Shown here: piece by piece, positions 41,828 to 50,817 of the stretch
How the letters are laid out: every line of letters starts with the position of its first letter
Numbering within the stretch: the stretch's first letter is position 1
Assembly: GCA_947589095.1 (NCBI GenBank)
Contig: CANQBX010000019.1
Span: forward strand, 1 to 58,204
Reading direction: 5' to 3'
Length of the DNA stretch: 58,204 nt
Origin: an uncultured Lachnospiraceae bacterium
Lineage (GTDB): Bacteria > Bacillota > Clostridia > Lachnospirales > Lachnospiraceae
Program-made: the position numbers and the translations under genes
The notes under the pieces: model-generated
What the model was told of the DNA's origin: nothing
Databases searched by the model: none
Seen by the model: only the letters and a program-made list of their open reading frames with translations

Positions 41828-43927
41828 ATGAAGCAGTTTAAGGTATTGGTCGGCGAACAGGGGAACTGCCCCATGGGACTTACTGCGGCGAAGAACCGGC
41901 TGTATGCGTCTGTGATCTGGCCGGGAGAAAGCTGCAGCCTGGTGCTTTTTAAGCGAGGAGAGGAGGAACCGTGGCAGACTGTATCCATGGATCCGCGGGA
42001 ACGGATGGGAGATGTCTGGCGGGTGGCGCTTGAATATACCGGGACTCTTCCGCGGGATCTGGAGTATTGCTTTGAAGCGGACGGGCAGCGGATGGCGGAT
42101 CCGTGCGGGCGGCTCATGCGCGGTTGGGAAGACTGGGGCGAACCGGAGCATATGAAGCGGCTTTTGCGTTCACCGGTGAAGATTGAGGATTTCGATTGGG
42201 AGGATGACCGGCGGCCGGAGATCCCGATGGAGGACTGCGTGATCTACCGTGTGCATGTGCGGGGGTTTACGAAGCATAATACCTCCGGCGTGCGGGACAA
42301 AGGGACATTTTCCGCGGTCGCCCGGAAGATTCCGTATATGAAGGAGCTGGGCGTCACTACGGTGGAGCTGATGCCGGTGACGGAGTTTCAGGAGGTCGTT
42401 ACGCAGGACGGGCAGGGGCCTTTTACGCGGACTACGTTTACCGGGCGGCTGAATTACTGGGGATACGCGGACGGCTTTTATTTCGCGCCGAAGGCGGCTT
42501 ACAGCGCCGGAAAGCGCAAGGATCCGGTGCGGGAGCTGAAGAGCCTGGTGAAGGAGCTGCACGCAAACGGCATGGAGCTGGTGACCGAGCTGTTCTTTAA
42601 CGGAACGGAGAGCTCGTCGTTTGTGCTGGATGTGGTGCGCTGCTGGGTGAAGGAATTCCATCTGGACGGCGTCCATCTGGTCGGAAATGTACCGGCGGCG
42701 CTGGTCGGCGGCGATCCGTACCTAAGCGGCGTGAAGCTGTTCGCCAACGGCTGGGACGGCGTGAACGGGGCCGGCTGGCGGCAGCGGAAATATATCGGAA
42801 TTCCGATGAAGGACGACGGCGGTCTGACGCTTGGCGGTATGCGGCCGGTTGTGAAAGGTGCGGCGGGATCCGGGAAGGCATCGGCTGAAACTGCAGAGAA
42901 ACAGCTGCCGAAGGCGCTTGATTTTCATATCCCCGGTCCGGGCAGTACTCCGGCTTCTGCGAAGAACGGCCTGTCCCGCCGACTTGTGGAATACAACGAC
43001 GGCTTCGAGCAGGACATGCGGCGTTTCTTAAAGGGAGACGAGGGTATGCTCCGCATGGTTATGGACCGCATCACCCGGAATCCGAAGGATATGGGCGTCG
43101 TCAATTACATGGCCCACACCAACGGCTTTACGCTGATGGACATGGTTTCCTACGACCGCAAACACAACGAGGCCAACGGCGAGAACAATCAGGACGGCAC
43201 GGATTATAATCTCAGCTGGAACTGCGGCGAGGAAGGCCAGACCCGCAAAAAGAAGATCGCGGAGCTTCGCCGGAAACAGCTGCGCAACGCATTTCTTCTG
43301 CTGTTCTTAAGCCAGGGGACGCCGCTTCTCACATCCGGCGACGAATTCGGCCACACCAAGGGCGGCAACAACAACTCCTATTGTCAGGACAACGCGGTTT
43401 CCTGGCTCAACTGGAGCCAGCTGCGGAGCAATAAAGCGATCTATGAATTCGCGAAGCAGGCCATCGCTTTCCGGAAGGCCCACCCGGTGCTTCATATGGC
43501 GGAGCAGCCGAGACTGATGGACCATCTGGCCTGCGGCTGCCCGGACGTGTCGTTCCACGGCGTCAAGGCCTGGTATCCGGAATTTGAGCATTTCCGGCGG
43601 CAGCTGGGCGTGCTGTACTGCGGATCGTACGGGAAGAAGGCGGACGGCAGCCCGGACGATACCATTTTCGTCATGTACAATATGCACTGGGAGCCGTGCG
43701 AGTTCGCCATGCCGAATCTGCCGAAGGACCGGCAGTGGTTCGCGGCCATGGATACGGCCCGGAAGGACGTGAACGGCTTCTGGGCGCCGGGTGAGGAGCC
43801 GCGCCTGGAGGATCAGAAGACGTATCCGGTGGCGGCTCGGTCCATCGTGGTGCTGATCGGCAAGACGGTGGAGACGGAGCCGGCGCCGAAGACGAAGCGG
43901 AAGTCACAGACGGCGGAAACCAAATGA
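41828..43927 (+). CDS. GlgX/pullulanase-like GH13 protein lacking catalytic residues
   Basis: The 699-residue protein has an N-terminal CBM48-like region and a GH13 debranching-enzyme scaffold: YRVHVRGFTKH, ELGVTTVELMPVTEF, NYWGYADGFYFAPKAAY, FTLMDMVSYDRKHNEANGE and GDEFGHTKGGNNNSYCQDN. The nucleophile motif DGFRFD reads DGVHLV (about 281-286), the acid/base AEPWD reads ANGWD (about 305), and the HDGF motif reads HTNGF (about 429). All three carboxylates are missing. A low-complexity insertion lies near 345-380. A glycan-binding or regulatory role is likelier than hydrolysis. AAGGAG sets the start at 41828. Confidence 0.85.
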   Translation: MKQFKVLVGEQGNCPMGLTAAKNRLYASVIWPGESCSLVLFKRGEEEPWQTVSMDPRERMGDVWRVALEYTGTLPRDLEYCFEADGQRMADPCGRLMRGWEDWGEPEHMKRLLRSPVKIEDFDWEDDRRPEIPMEDCVIYRVHVRGFTKHNTSGVRDKGTFSAVARKIPYMKELGVTTVELMPVTEFQEVVTQDGQGPFTRTTFTGRLNYWGYADGFYFAPKAAYSAGKRKDPVRELKSLVKELHANGMELVTELFFNGTESSSFVLDVVRCWVKEFHLDGVHLVGNVPAALVGGDPYLSGVKLFANGWDGVNGAGWRQRKYIGIPMKDDGGLTLGGMRPVVKGAAGSGKASAETAEKQLPKALDFHIPGPGSTPASAKNGLSRRLVEYNDGFEQDMRRFLKGDEGMLRMVMDRITRNPKDMGVVNYMAHTNGFTLMDMVSYDRKHNEANGENNQDGTDYNLSWNCGEEGQTRKKKIAELRRKQLRNAFLLLFLSQGTPLLTSGDEFGHTKGGNNNSYCQDNAVSWLNWSQLRSNKAIYEFAKQAIAFRKAHPVLHMAEQPRLMDHLACGCPDVSFHGVKAWYPEFEHFRRQLGVLYCGSYGKKADGSPDDTIFVMYNMHWEPCEFAMPNLPKDRQWFAAMDTARKDVNGFWAPGEEPRLEDQKTYPVAARSIVVLIGKTVETEPAPKTKRKSQTAETK

Positions 43928-43951
43928 AAACAGAATCGGGAGACATTTATC

Positions 43952-45049
43952 ATGAAGAAATATGATTACGTCATCGTCGGCGCCGGCCTCTTCGCCGGCG
44001 TGTGGGCGTACATGGCCCGGCAGGCGGGGAAGACCTGCATGGTAGTAGAGAAGAGAAACCATCTGGGCGGCAATATCTACTGCGAGGATGTGGAGGGGAT
44101 CCATGTCCACAAATACGGCGCCCACATTTTCCATACGAGCAACCGGCAGGTCTGGGATTTCGTGAACAGCCTGGCGGAGTTCAACCGCTACACCAACAGC
44201 CCGGTGGCCAATTACAAGGGTGAGATGTACAACATGCCTTTCAATATGAACACCTTCAGCAAGATGTGGGGGATCTCCACGCCGCAGCAGGCGCGGGCCA
44301 TCATCGACGAGCAGAAGGGCAGCGTCACAGGCGAGCCGCGGAACCTGGAGGAGCAGGCCATCAGCCTGGTGGGCCGGGATATTTATGAAAAGCTGGTAAA
44401 AGGCTATACGGAGAAGCAGTGGGGCCGCGACTGTAAGGATCTGCCGGCGTTCATCATCAAGCGCCTGCCGGTCCGCTATACCTACGACAACAACTATTTT
44501 AACGACCTTTACCAGGGCATCCCCATCGGCGGTTACAATGTGATCGTGGAGAAGCTGTTTGAGGGCTGCGATGTGGAGCTTGGGGCGGACTATCTGGAGA
44601 ACCGGGAGAAATACGACGCGCTGGGCGAGGCGGTGGTCTATACAGGCACCATTGATTCCTATTATGGGTACCGCTGCGGGAAGCTGGAGTACCGCAGCCT
44701 GCGCTTTGAGTCGGAGCTTCTGGATACGGACAATTACCAGGGGGTGGCTGTGGTCAACTATACGGACAGGGAGACTCCCTACACCCGCGTCATCGAGCAT
44801 AAGCATTTTGAATTCGGGACACAGCCGAAGACGGTGATCACCCGCGAGTACCCGGCCGCGTGGCAGGAAGGAATGGAGCCGTACTATCCGGTCAATGATG
44901 CGAAAAACCAGGAAATATACGCGAAGTACGCGAAGCTGGCGGCGGAAGAGAAGAATGTGATCTTCGGCGGCCGTCTGGCGGAGTACAAGTATTACGATAT
45001 GGACAAAGTGATCGAATCCGCGATGAAGCGGGCGTCGGAGCGGATGTGA
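43952..45049 (+). CDS. glf: UDP-galactopyranose mutase (EC 5.4.99.9)
   Basis: The 365-residue flavoprotein has the FAD-binding start YDYVIVGAGLFAG, VVEKRNHLGGNIY, the family's HKYGAHIFHTSN, the loop EKQWGRDCKDLP, RYTYDNNYFNDLYQGIPIGGY-type core and the C-terminal FGGRLAEYKYYDMD. It converts UDP-galactopyranose to UDP-galactofuranose for surface polysaccharide. Its position at the head of a glycosyltransferase series says the polymer contains galactofuranose. GGGAGA precedes the start. Confidence 0.97.
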   Translation: MKKYDYVIVGAGLFAGVWAYMARQAGKTCMVVEKRNHLGGNIYCEDVEGIHVHKYGAHIFHTSNRQVWDFVNSLAEFNRYTNSPVANYKGEMYNMPFNMNTFSKMWGISTPQQARAIIDEQKGSVTGEPRNLEEQAISLVGRDIYEKLVKGYTEKQWGRDCKDLPAFIIKRLPVRYTYDNNYFNDLYQGIPIGGYNVIVEKLFEGCDVELGADYLENREKYDALGEAVVYTGTIDSYYGYRCGKLEYRSLRFESELLDTDNYQGVAVVNYTDRETPYTRVIEHKHFEFGTQPKTVITREYPAAWQEGMEPYYPVNDAKNQEIYAKYAKLAAEEKNVIFGGRLAEYKYYDMDKVIESAMKRASERM

Positions 45050-45124
45050 GAGCCGTGCCGGCGCGCATGCCTGCGGCAGGCCGCGGGGCGGCGAACCGGT
45101 TGAAATGCAGCAGGAGGTTGTCCG

Positions 45125-46156
45125 ATGAATATTGTCTACGCGTCCAATGACGGTTACGCCAGGCATCTGGCGGTATCCATGCTTTCTCTTTTCGACCGCA
45201 ACCGGCGTGCGCGGCAGATTACGGTCTACGTGATCTCCATGGGAATCAGCGGGGAGAGCAGGGAGCGGCTGGCTTCCATAGCGGCGCAGTACGGGCGCGG
45301 GATCTGTTTCGTGGAGTTTGCCGACATTAAGGAACAGTTCGCCGGAGATATCGACACGCGTGCTTTCGATATCAGCGCGATGGGGCGCCTGTTTGTCGGG
45401 CGTCTGCTTCCCGGAACCGTGGAGCGGGTCCTGTATCTGGACTGCGATACGGTGGTTGCCCAGCCGGTCATGGAGCTGTGGCGCACCGACCTGAGGGGAA
45501 ATCTGCTGGGAGCAGTCATGGAGCCGACGATCTACGATGCGGTAAAGCGCGGGATCGGATTGACAGACAAGGACGTCTATGTGAATTCGGGCGTACTTCT
45601 GATCGACCTGGAACGCTGGCGAAAGCAGGATACGGAACGGAGACTGCTGGATTATTATGAGAGAAAGGGCAGCCGCCTGTTTGCCTGTGATCAGGATACG
45701 ATCAATGGGGCGCTTCGCGGGCAGATCCTGCCGCTGCCGCCCAAATATAATTTCTTTCCGAATTATCGCTATTTTAGTTATAAAGATCTGGTGAAGCATG
45801 AACCGATCTACGGGAGAATGGTTAAGGCGGAGGAGTTTGCCGAGGCCGGGCGTCATCCGGTGATCATCCATTATGCCGGCGACGAGCGGCCCTGGATCGC
45901 GGGGAATCTCAATCATTACCGCAGGGCGTATGAGCATTATCTGGCCCTGACTCCCTGGGCGGGGACGCCGAAGGAGACGGGACGAAGACTCTATATGCTT
46001 GCGTACCATTTGATGGATTATGTTACTGTGATCTGTCCGTCTGTCCGATGGTTCATCAGCCGGATGTTCGGTATGCGCGCGGCGGAGGCGAGAGGCAGAC
46101 GTGACCGTGCGGGACGGGCCGGACGGATCGCGGGGGAGGAGCGTTCTGCCGGCTGA
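45125..46156 (+). CDS. Glycosyltransferase family 8
   Basis: The 343-residue protein has GT8 features: an N-terminal NIVYASNDGYARHLAVSMLSL, the metal-binding D-x-D in VLYLDCDTVV (about 103-112), YVNSGVLLIDLERWR, the later DQDTINGAL and HYAGDERPW. It transfers a hexose with retention of configuration in the cytoplasm. GGAGG lies 7 nt before the ATG. The last 30 residues are Arg/Gly/Ala-rich and probably unstructured. Confidence 0.92.
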   Translation: MNIVYASNDGYARHLAVSMLSLFDRNRRARQITVYVISMGISGESRERLASIAAQYGRGICFVEFADIKEQFAGDIDTRAFDISAMGRLFVGRLLPGTVERVLYLDCDTVVAQPVMELWRTDLRGNLLGAVMEPTIYDAVKRGIGLTDKDVYVNSGVLLIDLERWRKQDTERRLLDYYERKGSRLFACDQDTINGALRGQILPLPPKYNFFPNYRYFSYKDLVKHEPIYGRMVKAEEFAEAGRHPVIIHYAGDERPWIAGNLNHYRRAYEHYLALTPWAGTPKETGRRLYMLAYHLMDYVTVICPSVRWFISRMFGMRAAEARGRRDRAGRAGRIAGEERSAG

Positions 46157-46203
46157 TCTTTAGCGGCCTTCCGGGTGTCTGTGATTGAAGAAAGGGGAAG
46201 CAG

Positions 46204-48240
46204 ATGGAAGTGGGGGACGGAAAAACGATAGAGGTGCTTCTGGCATCCTATAACGGAGAAAAATATATCCGCCAGCAGTTGGATTCGATCCTGGATCAGA
46301 CCGTGCCGGGAATCCGGATCCTCGCGTCCGATGACGGTTCGACGGATGGAACGGTGGAGATCCTGCGGCGGTATGAAAAAGAATATCCGGGGCAGGTGAC
46401 TGTCGCAGGCACGTCTTCGGAGGATGAAGGGAAAGGCGGCCGTGCATCCGGCGGAAGCGTTCCCGCACCCGCCGCGAATTTCTTCCGGCTCCTGGCGCAG
46501 GCAGACGCGGATTATATTCTGTTAAGCGATCAGGACGATGTCTGGCTTCCGGAGAAAACCGGAAAGCTTCTGGCGCGGATACGCGGGATCGAGGGAGAGG
46601 ATGGCGGTATTCCGGCTCTGGTATTTTCGGATATGGAAGTAGTGGATAAGAATCTGAACCGGATCTCAGCCAGCTTCTTTTCTTATGCGCACAGTGATCC
46701 CCGGCGGCTGAGCCTGTCGGAGATCCTGCCGGAAAATCCTGTGACGGGCGGGGCTTTGATGATGAACCGGGCGCTGCTTGAACAGGTGCGGGAGATGCCG
46801 GAAGCATGCTTTATGCATGACTGGTGGATCGCGCTCTGCGCGGTATGCTTTGGCAGGATTTCCTGCGTGCGTGAGGCGCTTTCGCTGTACCGCCAGCATG
46901 GGGATAATTCCTTAGGGGCGAGAGCGGCCGGCAGCCTGAAGGATGTGGCGGAGCGGCCGTTTCGGCAGGCGCAGGTGGAGCAGAATTACCGGCGGATGTT
47001 CGATCAGGCGGCAGCCTTTCTGAAACGGTTCGGCGGCCAGCTGACGAAAACGCAGCGGGAGACGCTCCGGGCATGGCTGGCGCTCCCGATGCAGACGCCG
47101 GCAGAACGGCTGCGCAGCATACGAAGATATCATTTCTATAAAAGCTCGCGGCTGCAGACGCTGGCGATGTGTTTTACGATTCCGCGGAGGGGCTTTGCAC
47201 AAGGCGGACCGGAGGACAGGAGGCCTGCGGCCGCAGACGGTACGTCGGCCTGCGTGATCCTGAATTATAACGACGCGGAAACGACGGAGGAGTTAGTCTG
47301 CGGTATTCGCGGATATAAAAGTCTGGATCATATTGTCATAGTGGATAACGCCTCCGCGGATGGCTCGTTCGAACGCCTGAGCCGGCTTCGGAGCCGGAAG
47401 ATTTCCGTGATCCGCGCGGCGAAGAACGGCGGCTACGGCGCCGGCAATAATCTGGGTGTTCGCTATGCGTCGGAGGTTCTTGGAGCAAAGCGGGTGCTGA
47501 TCGCCAATCCGGACGTGCTGTTTACCGAGGAATGTCTGCGTCATCTGGAAAGCGTCTTTCATAGGAATCCGAAGGTGGGGGCCGCGGCGGCTGTCATGCG
47601 GACGCCGGCGGAATCGCGTAAAGACTCCGCGCCGTTCAGCGGGGATAAAGCTGTGCCGGATACGGATGCATATGCACCGTGCGGGAAGGGCGCAGCCGCG
47701 CCTGTGACGAACGCCTGGCGCCTTCAGGGATTTTGCGGTGAGCTTCTGTTCATGGGGCCGTTAAGCCGCAGGCTGTTTCGCAGAGCGCTCTACTATCCGG
47801 CCGGATATTACCGGGGGAAGAGGGTCGTCCGCGTAGATGTGGTTCACGGATCCATGCTGATGGTGAACGCGGAGGCGTTTAAACGGTGCGGCGGTTACGA
47901 TGAGAATATGTTCCTGTATCAGGAAGAAATGGTGCTGGCGCGCCGCTTAAGGGCCGCCGGATTCTGTACGGTGCTTCTTACGGGAGAACAGTATATCCAC
48001 AGGGAGTCCGTATCCGTGAACAAATCCGTAGCGGACAGTCGGAAGCGCCAAACGCTTCGCGAAGAGAGCGTGCTGTATTATATGGAGAAATATCTGGGCA
48101 TCGGCCCGGTGCGAAAGCGGATCGCGGAGCTATGGTTTTGGGGGATCCGTATGGAGACCGGTATATTTTCCCGGCTGACGCGGCTTTGTGCGCGGCTGAA
48201 ACCAGGCGGAGAGATTCGGAGAAAGGAGTCCGGCGTATGA
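46204..48240 (+). CDS. Double glycosyltransferase: two GT2 domains in one protein
   Basis: The 678-residue protein carries two complete GT-A domains. The first (about 8-330) has VLLASYNGEKYIRQQLDSIL, SDDGSTDGT and LSDQDDVWL, like alpha-linked rhamnosyl- or galactosyltransferases. The second (about 345-660) has CVILNYNDAETT, VDNASADGS, NGGYGAGNNLG and IANPDVLF, like rhamnosyltransferases. A short Gly/Pro/Asp-rich linker joins them. Two sugars may be added in sequence to one acceptor. AAAGGGGAAG precedes the start, and the stop overlaps the next ATG as ATGA. Confidence 0.9.
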   Translation: MEVGDGKTIEVLLASYNGEKYIRQQLDSILDQTVPGIRILASDDGSTDGTVEILRRYEKEYPGQVTVAGTSSEDEGKGGRASGGSVPAPAANFFRLLAQADADYILLSDQDDVWLPEKTGKLLARIRGIEGEDGGIPALVFSDMEVVDKNLNRISASFFSYAHSDPRRLSLSEILPENPVTGGALMMNRALLEQVREMPEACFMHDWWIALCAVCFGRISCVREALSLYRQHGDNSLGARAAGSLKDVAERPFRQAQVEQNYRRMFDQAAAFLKRFGGQLTKTQRETLRAWLALPMQTPAERLRSIRRYHFYKSSRLQTLAMCFTIPRRGFAQGGPEDRRPAAADGTSACVILNYNDAETTEELVCGIRGYKSLDHIVIVDNASADGSFERLSRLRSRKISVIRAAKNGGYGAGNNLGVRYASEVLGAKRVLIANPDVLFTEECLRHLESVFHRNPKVGAAAAVMRTPAESRKDSAPFSGDKAVPDTDAYAPCGKGAAAPVTNAWRLQGFCGELLFMGPLSRRLFRRALYYPAGYYRGKRVVRVDVVHGSMLMVNAEAFKRCGGYDENMFLYQEEMVLARRLRAAGFCTVLLTGEQYIHRESVSVNKSVADSRKRQTLREESVLYYMEKYLGIGPVRKRIAELWFWGIRMETGIFSRLTRLCARLKPGGEIRRKESGV

Positions 48241-49184
48241 GACAATGGAGCGAGCCGCTTAAGCCGACGCCGATCCAGTATCTGGGGAAATGCGGGAGCG
48301 GACAGGAAATCTATATAAAGAGAGAGGATCTTCTCGGTTTTTCGTTCGGAGGGAATAAATGCCGGATCGGTTTTTCCTTTCTGCGAGATATGGAAAAGAA
48401 GAAATGTAATTATCTGATCACGTACGGCAGAAAAGAATCGAATCTGAACCGCGTCCTGGCGAATATGTGCAGGAGCGCGAATATCCCATTCACGGTCGTG
48501 TCGCCGGATGCCGGGGAAGAGAAGGAAGCTTCCACGTTTAACAGTATGCTTGTCGGGCAGATGGGGGGACGGTATCTTTCCTGCGGGAAGACCCAGGTCG
48601 CGGAAGCGCTGGAACAGGTATTCTGCCGTGCTCGGGAGGAGGGCTTTGCGCCGTATTATATTTATGGCGATTCCCGCGGACTCGGGAATGAAGCGGCGGC
48701 CCGGGAGGCATACCATGATGCATATGGAGAGATCCGTCTCTGGGAAGAGACGCACCGGCTGGAATTTGATTCTATTTTTCTGGCCAGCGGGACCGGCATG
48801 ACCCAGGGCGGGCTGCTCAGCGGCCAGACGGAAGCCGGCGGCCGCGAGCGGATCGTGGGTATTTCCGTGGCCCGCGGCCAGGAGGCCGGCGAGGCCGGAG
48901 TGAGACGGTATGCCGGCGATGCCCGGATACCGGTTTGCTTTGTGACGGATTATATCTGCGGCGGATACGGTCAATATGATGAGGATGTCAAACGGACGAT
49001 CCGAATGGTGATGGAGGATTACGGCATACCGCTGGACCCGGTCTATACGGGTAAGGCTTACTCGGGGATGCTGAAATGGCTGAAAGCCCATGGCAGCGGC
49101 GGGGAGAAGGTCCTGTTCATTCATACCGGCGGTACGCCTTTGTATTTCGATTATCTTCAGAGCGGAAAGGATGGAACAAATTGA
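48237..49184 (+). CDS. PLP enzyme of the D-cysteine desulfhydrase / ACC deaminase family
   Basis: The 315-residue protein has this family's N-terminal PTPIQYLGKC, IYIKREDLLGFSFGGNKCR with the PLP lysine, and ASGTGMTQGGLLSG for phosphate binding. IHTGGTPLYFDYL closes the fold. Relatives act on D-cysteine, aminocyclopropane carboxylate or similar amino acids. Placement inside a polysaccharide operon with 4-bp overlaps on both sides is unusual and suggests it makes or removes an amino-acid substituent. AAAGGAG lies 8 nt before the ATG. Confidence 0.85.
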   Translation: MRQWSEPLKPTPIQYLGKCGSGQEIYIKREDLLGFSFGGNKCRIGFSFLRDMEKKKCNYLITYGRKESNLNRVLANMCRSANIPFTVVSPDAGEEKEASTFNSMLVGQMGGRYLSCGKTQVAEALEQVFCRAREEGFAPYYIYGDSRGLGNEAAAREAYHDAYGEIRLWEETHRLEFDSIFLASGTGMTQGGLLSGQTEAGGRERIVGISVARGQEAGEAGVRRYAGDARIPVCFVTDYICGGYGQYDEDVKRTIRMVMEDYGIPLDPVYTGKAYSGMLKWLKAHGSGGEKVLFIHTGGTPLYFDYLQSGKDGTN

Positions 49185-50791
49185 AAACGAACAGGCTTCG
49201 CGCAGTCTTCGTATGGGCGCTCCTTGTCTTCCAGACAGCGGTTCTTCTGCTGTTTGCTGGTCAGAAGAAGGGCTTTTTTGTCGATGAGATCTACTCCTGG
49301 GGACTGGCGAACAGCTATTATAAGCCGGACGTCGCTCTGTATGACGTTTTCGACCATTGGATTACGGGAGAAGAGTTTAACGATTATATTACGGTCCGGC
49401 CGGATCAACGGTTTGCGTACGGTTCGGTATATTATAATCAGACCCAGGATGTACATCCGCCGCTGTTTTATATGCTGCTGCACACGGTATCCTCCCTTAC
49501 GCCGGGACGGTTCAGTAAATGGCAGGCGGTTGCGGTTAATCTGCTCTTTTATATGGGGTGCCTGTATCTGCTCTACAAGACGGCCGCGTTGCTTTTGGAC
49601 GGGGACGGCTATGCGGCGGCCGCCATGCTTCTGTGGGGTCTGTCCCCCGGCGGACTGAGTACGGGGATCTTTGCGCGGATGTATATGATGATGACCTTTT
49701 TTACAATGGCCGGCGTATATACGTTTGTAAAGCTGCTGCTGGACGGACAGACGGCGAAGCGCCTGGTCGCTCTGGCCGCCGTTACCTTTCTGGGACTGCT
49801 GACGCAGTATTATTTTGTATTTCTGGCATTTTTTCTTTCGGGATTTTACGTATTATGGAAGCTGTATGAGAGAAAGTGGAAAGAGGCGGCGGTCTTCGCG
49901 GTGGTCATGCTTGGCGCCGTGGGAGCCATGGTGCTGTGCTTCCCGGCCTGCATTGCGCATCTGACGAGGCCGGATAATTTCGTGGCGGAGGAGACGGGCC
50001 GGAATCTGACGACATTTGCGGCGGTTCCGACGAATCTGATAGCGTTTATATCCAGTATCAATATGGATTTTCTGGGAGGACGGATCCGGGAGACCGCGGC
50101 CGTGGCCGCGGTGGCCTTTGCCGGCGGGCTGCTGTACCGGTGGAGAAGAAAGAAGCGTGGCGGGACGCCGGTATATCCGGCGGATCGGAAAACGGTAACG
50201 GTACTTGGCCTTACAGCAGCCTGTATCCTGTCGTTTCTGTGCATTGTAGTCGTGGCGGTGGTTCCGGGCGCCCGTTATCTCTATAATCTTTATCCGGTAA
50301 TGGCGGTACTGGGCGTCTGGTGGGCGGTCCATCTGACAGACTGGTGCCTGTGCGGCAGGAAAGCGGCGCCGGTGTATGCGGCTATGCTGCTGGGAATGGG
50401 ATTTTTGTATGGGACCGGATACGGGAGAGGCTGCGTACAGTATCTGTACCCGGAGAATGAGGCGAGAGTGCGGGCGGCGTCCGAGAACAGCGGCTGCTAT
50501 TGTCTGTATGTGACCGATTACAGGAATGCGCCTTTGACGCAGGATCTGCTCGAACTGTCCGGCTACCGGGGAATCTATATTACATCTGCCGGTCATCTCG
50601 ACCGCCTGCCGGAGATACTGGCGGAGAAGGGGACTGTAGACAGTCTGGTCGTCTATGTGGATACCAATGACTTCTGGAGCAGCGGTTACGACGATGCCCG
50701 GGTTCTGGAACAGATAAAAAAAGAAACCGGTTATCATGAAAGCCGGTTCCTTTATGAGAATGAATTATCGAAGGCGTTCCTTTTGGAGTGA
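49181..50791 (+). CDS. Membrane glycosyltransferase, GT39/ArnT-like (GT-C fold)
   Basis: The 536-residue protein has about ten membrane segments and an acidic first loop FFVDEIYSWGLA, the usual catalytic Asp/Glu site of GT-C enzymes, with YNQTQDVHPPLFYMLLH following. It would move a sugar from a polyprenyl phosphate carrier on the outer face of the membrane. The TTG start overlaps the previous stop as TTGA and is preceded by AAAGGATGG. A soluble extracellular domain follows the last membrane segment. The 3' end forms half of a terminator stem. Confidence 0.85.
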   Translation: MKTNRLRAVFVWALLVFQTAVLLLFAGQKKGFFVDEIYSWGLANSYYKPDVALYDVFDHWITGEEFNDYITVRPDQRFAYGSVYYNQTQDVHPPLFYMLLHTVSSLTPGRFSKWQAVAVNLLFYMGCLYLLYKTAALLLDGDGYAAAAMLLWGLSPGGLSTGIFARMYMMMTFFTMAGVYTFVKLLLDGQTAKRLVALAAVTFLGLLTQYYFVFLAFFLSGFYVLWKLYERKWKEAAVFAVVMLGAVGAMVLCFPACIAHLTRPDNFVAEETGRNLTTFAAVPTNLIAFISSINMDFLGGRIRETAAVAAVAFAGGLLYRWRRKKRGGTPVYPADRKTVTVLGLTAACILSFLCIVVVAVVPGARYLYNLYPVMAVLGVWWAVHLTDWCLCGRKAAPVYAAMLLGMGFLYGTGYGRGCVQYLYPENEARVRAASENSGCYCLYVTDYRNAPLTQDLLELSGYRGIYITSAGHLDRLPEILAEKGTVDSLVVYVDTNDFWSSGYDDARVLEQIKKETGYHESRFLYENELSKAFLLE

Positions 50792-50810
50792 TCCGAAAGA
50801 AACGCCTTCG
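50769..50810. terminator. Terminator stem overlapping the GT-C gene end
   Basis: CGAAGGCGTT (50769-50778) pairs perfectly with AACGCCTTCG (50801-50810). It lies at the convergence of the GT-C gene and the L,D-transpeptidase gene; no clear T tract follows on either strand. Confidence 0.6.
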
Positions 50811-50817
50811 GCGTGTA

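Noticed and set aside
41828-43927. Active glycogen debranching enzyme
   Set aside because: All three GH13 catalytic positions are substituted.
43904-46009. Long antisense frame across glf and the GT8 gene
   Set aside because: Both genes under it are clear enzymes with good starts; the antisense frame is a codon-bias shadow.
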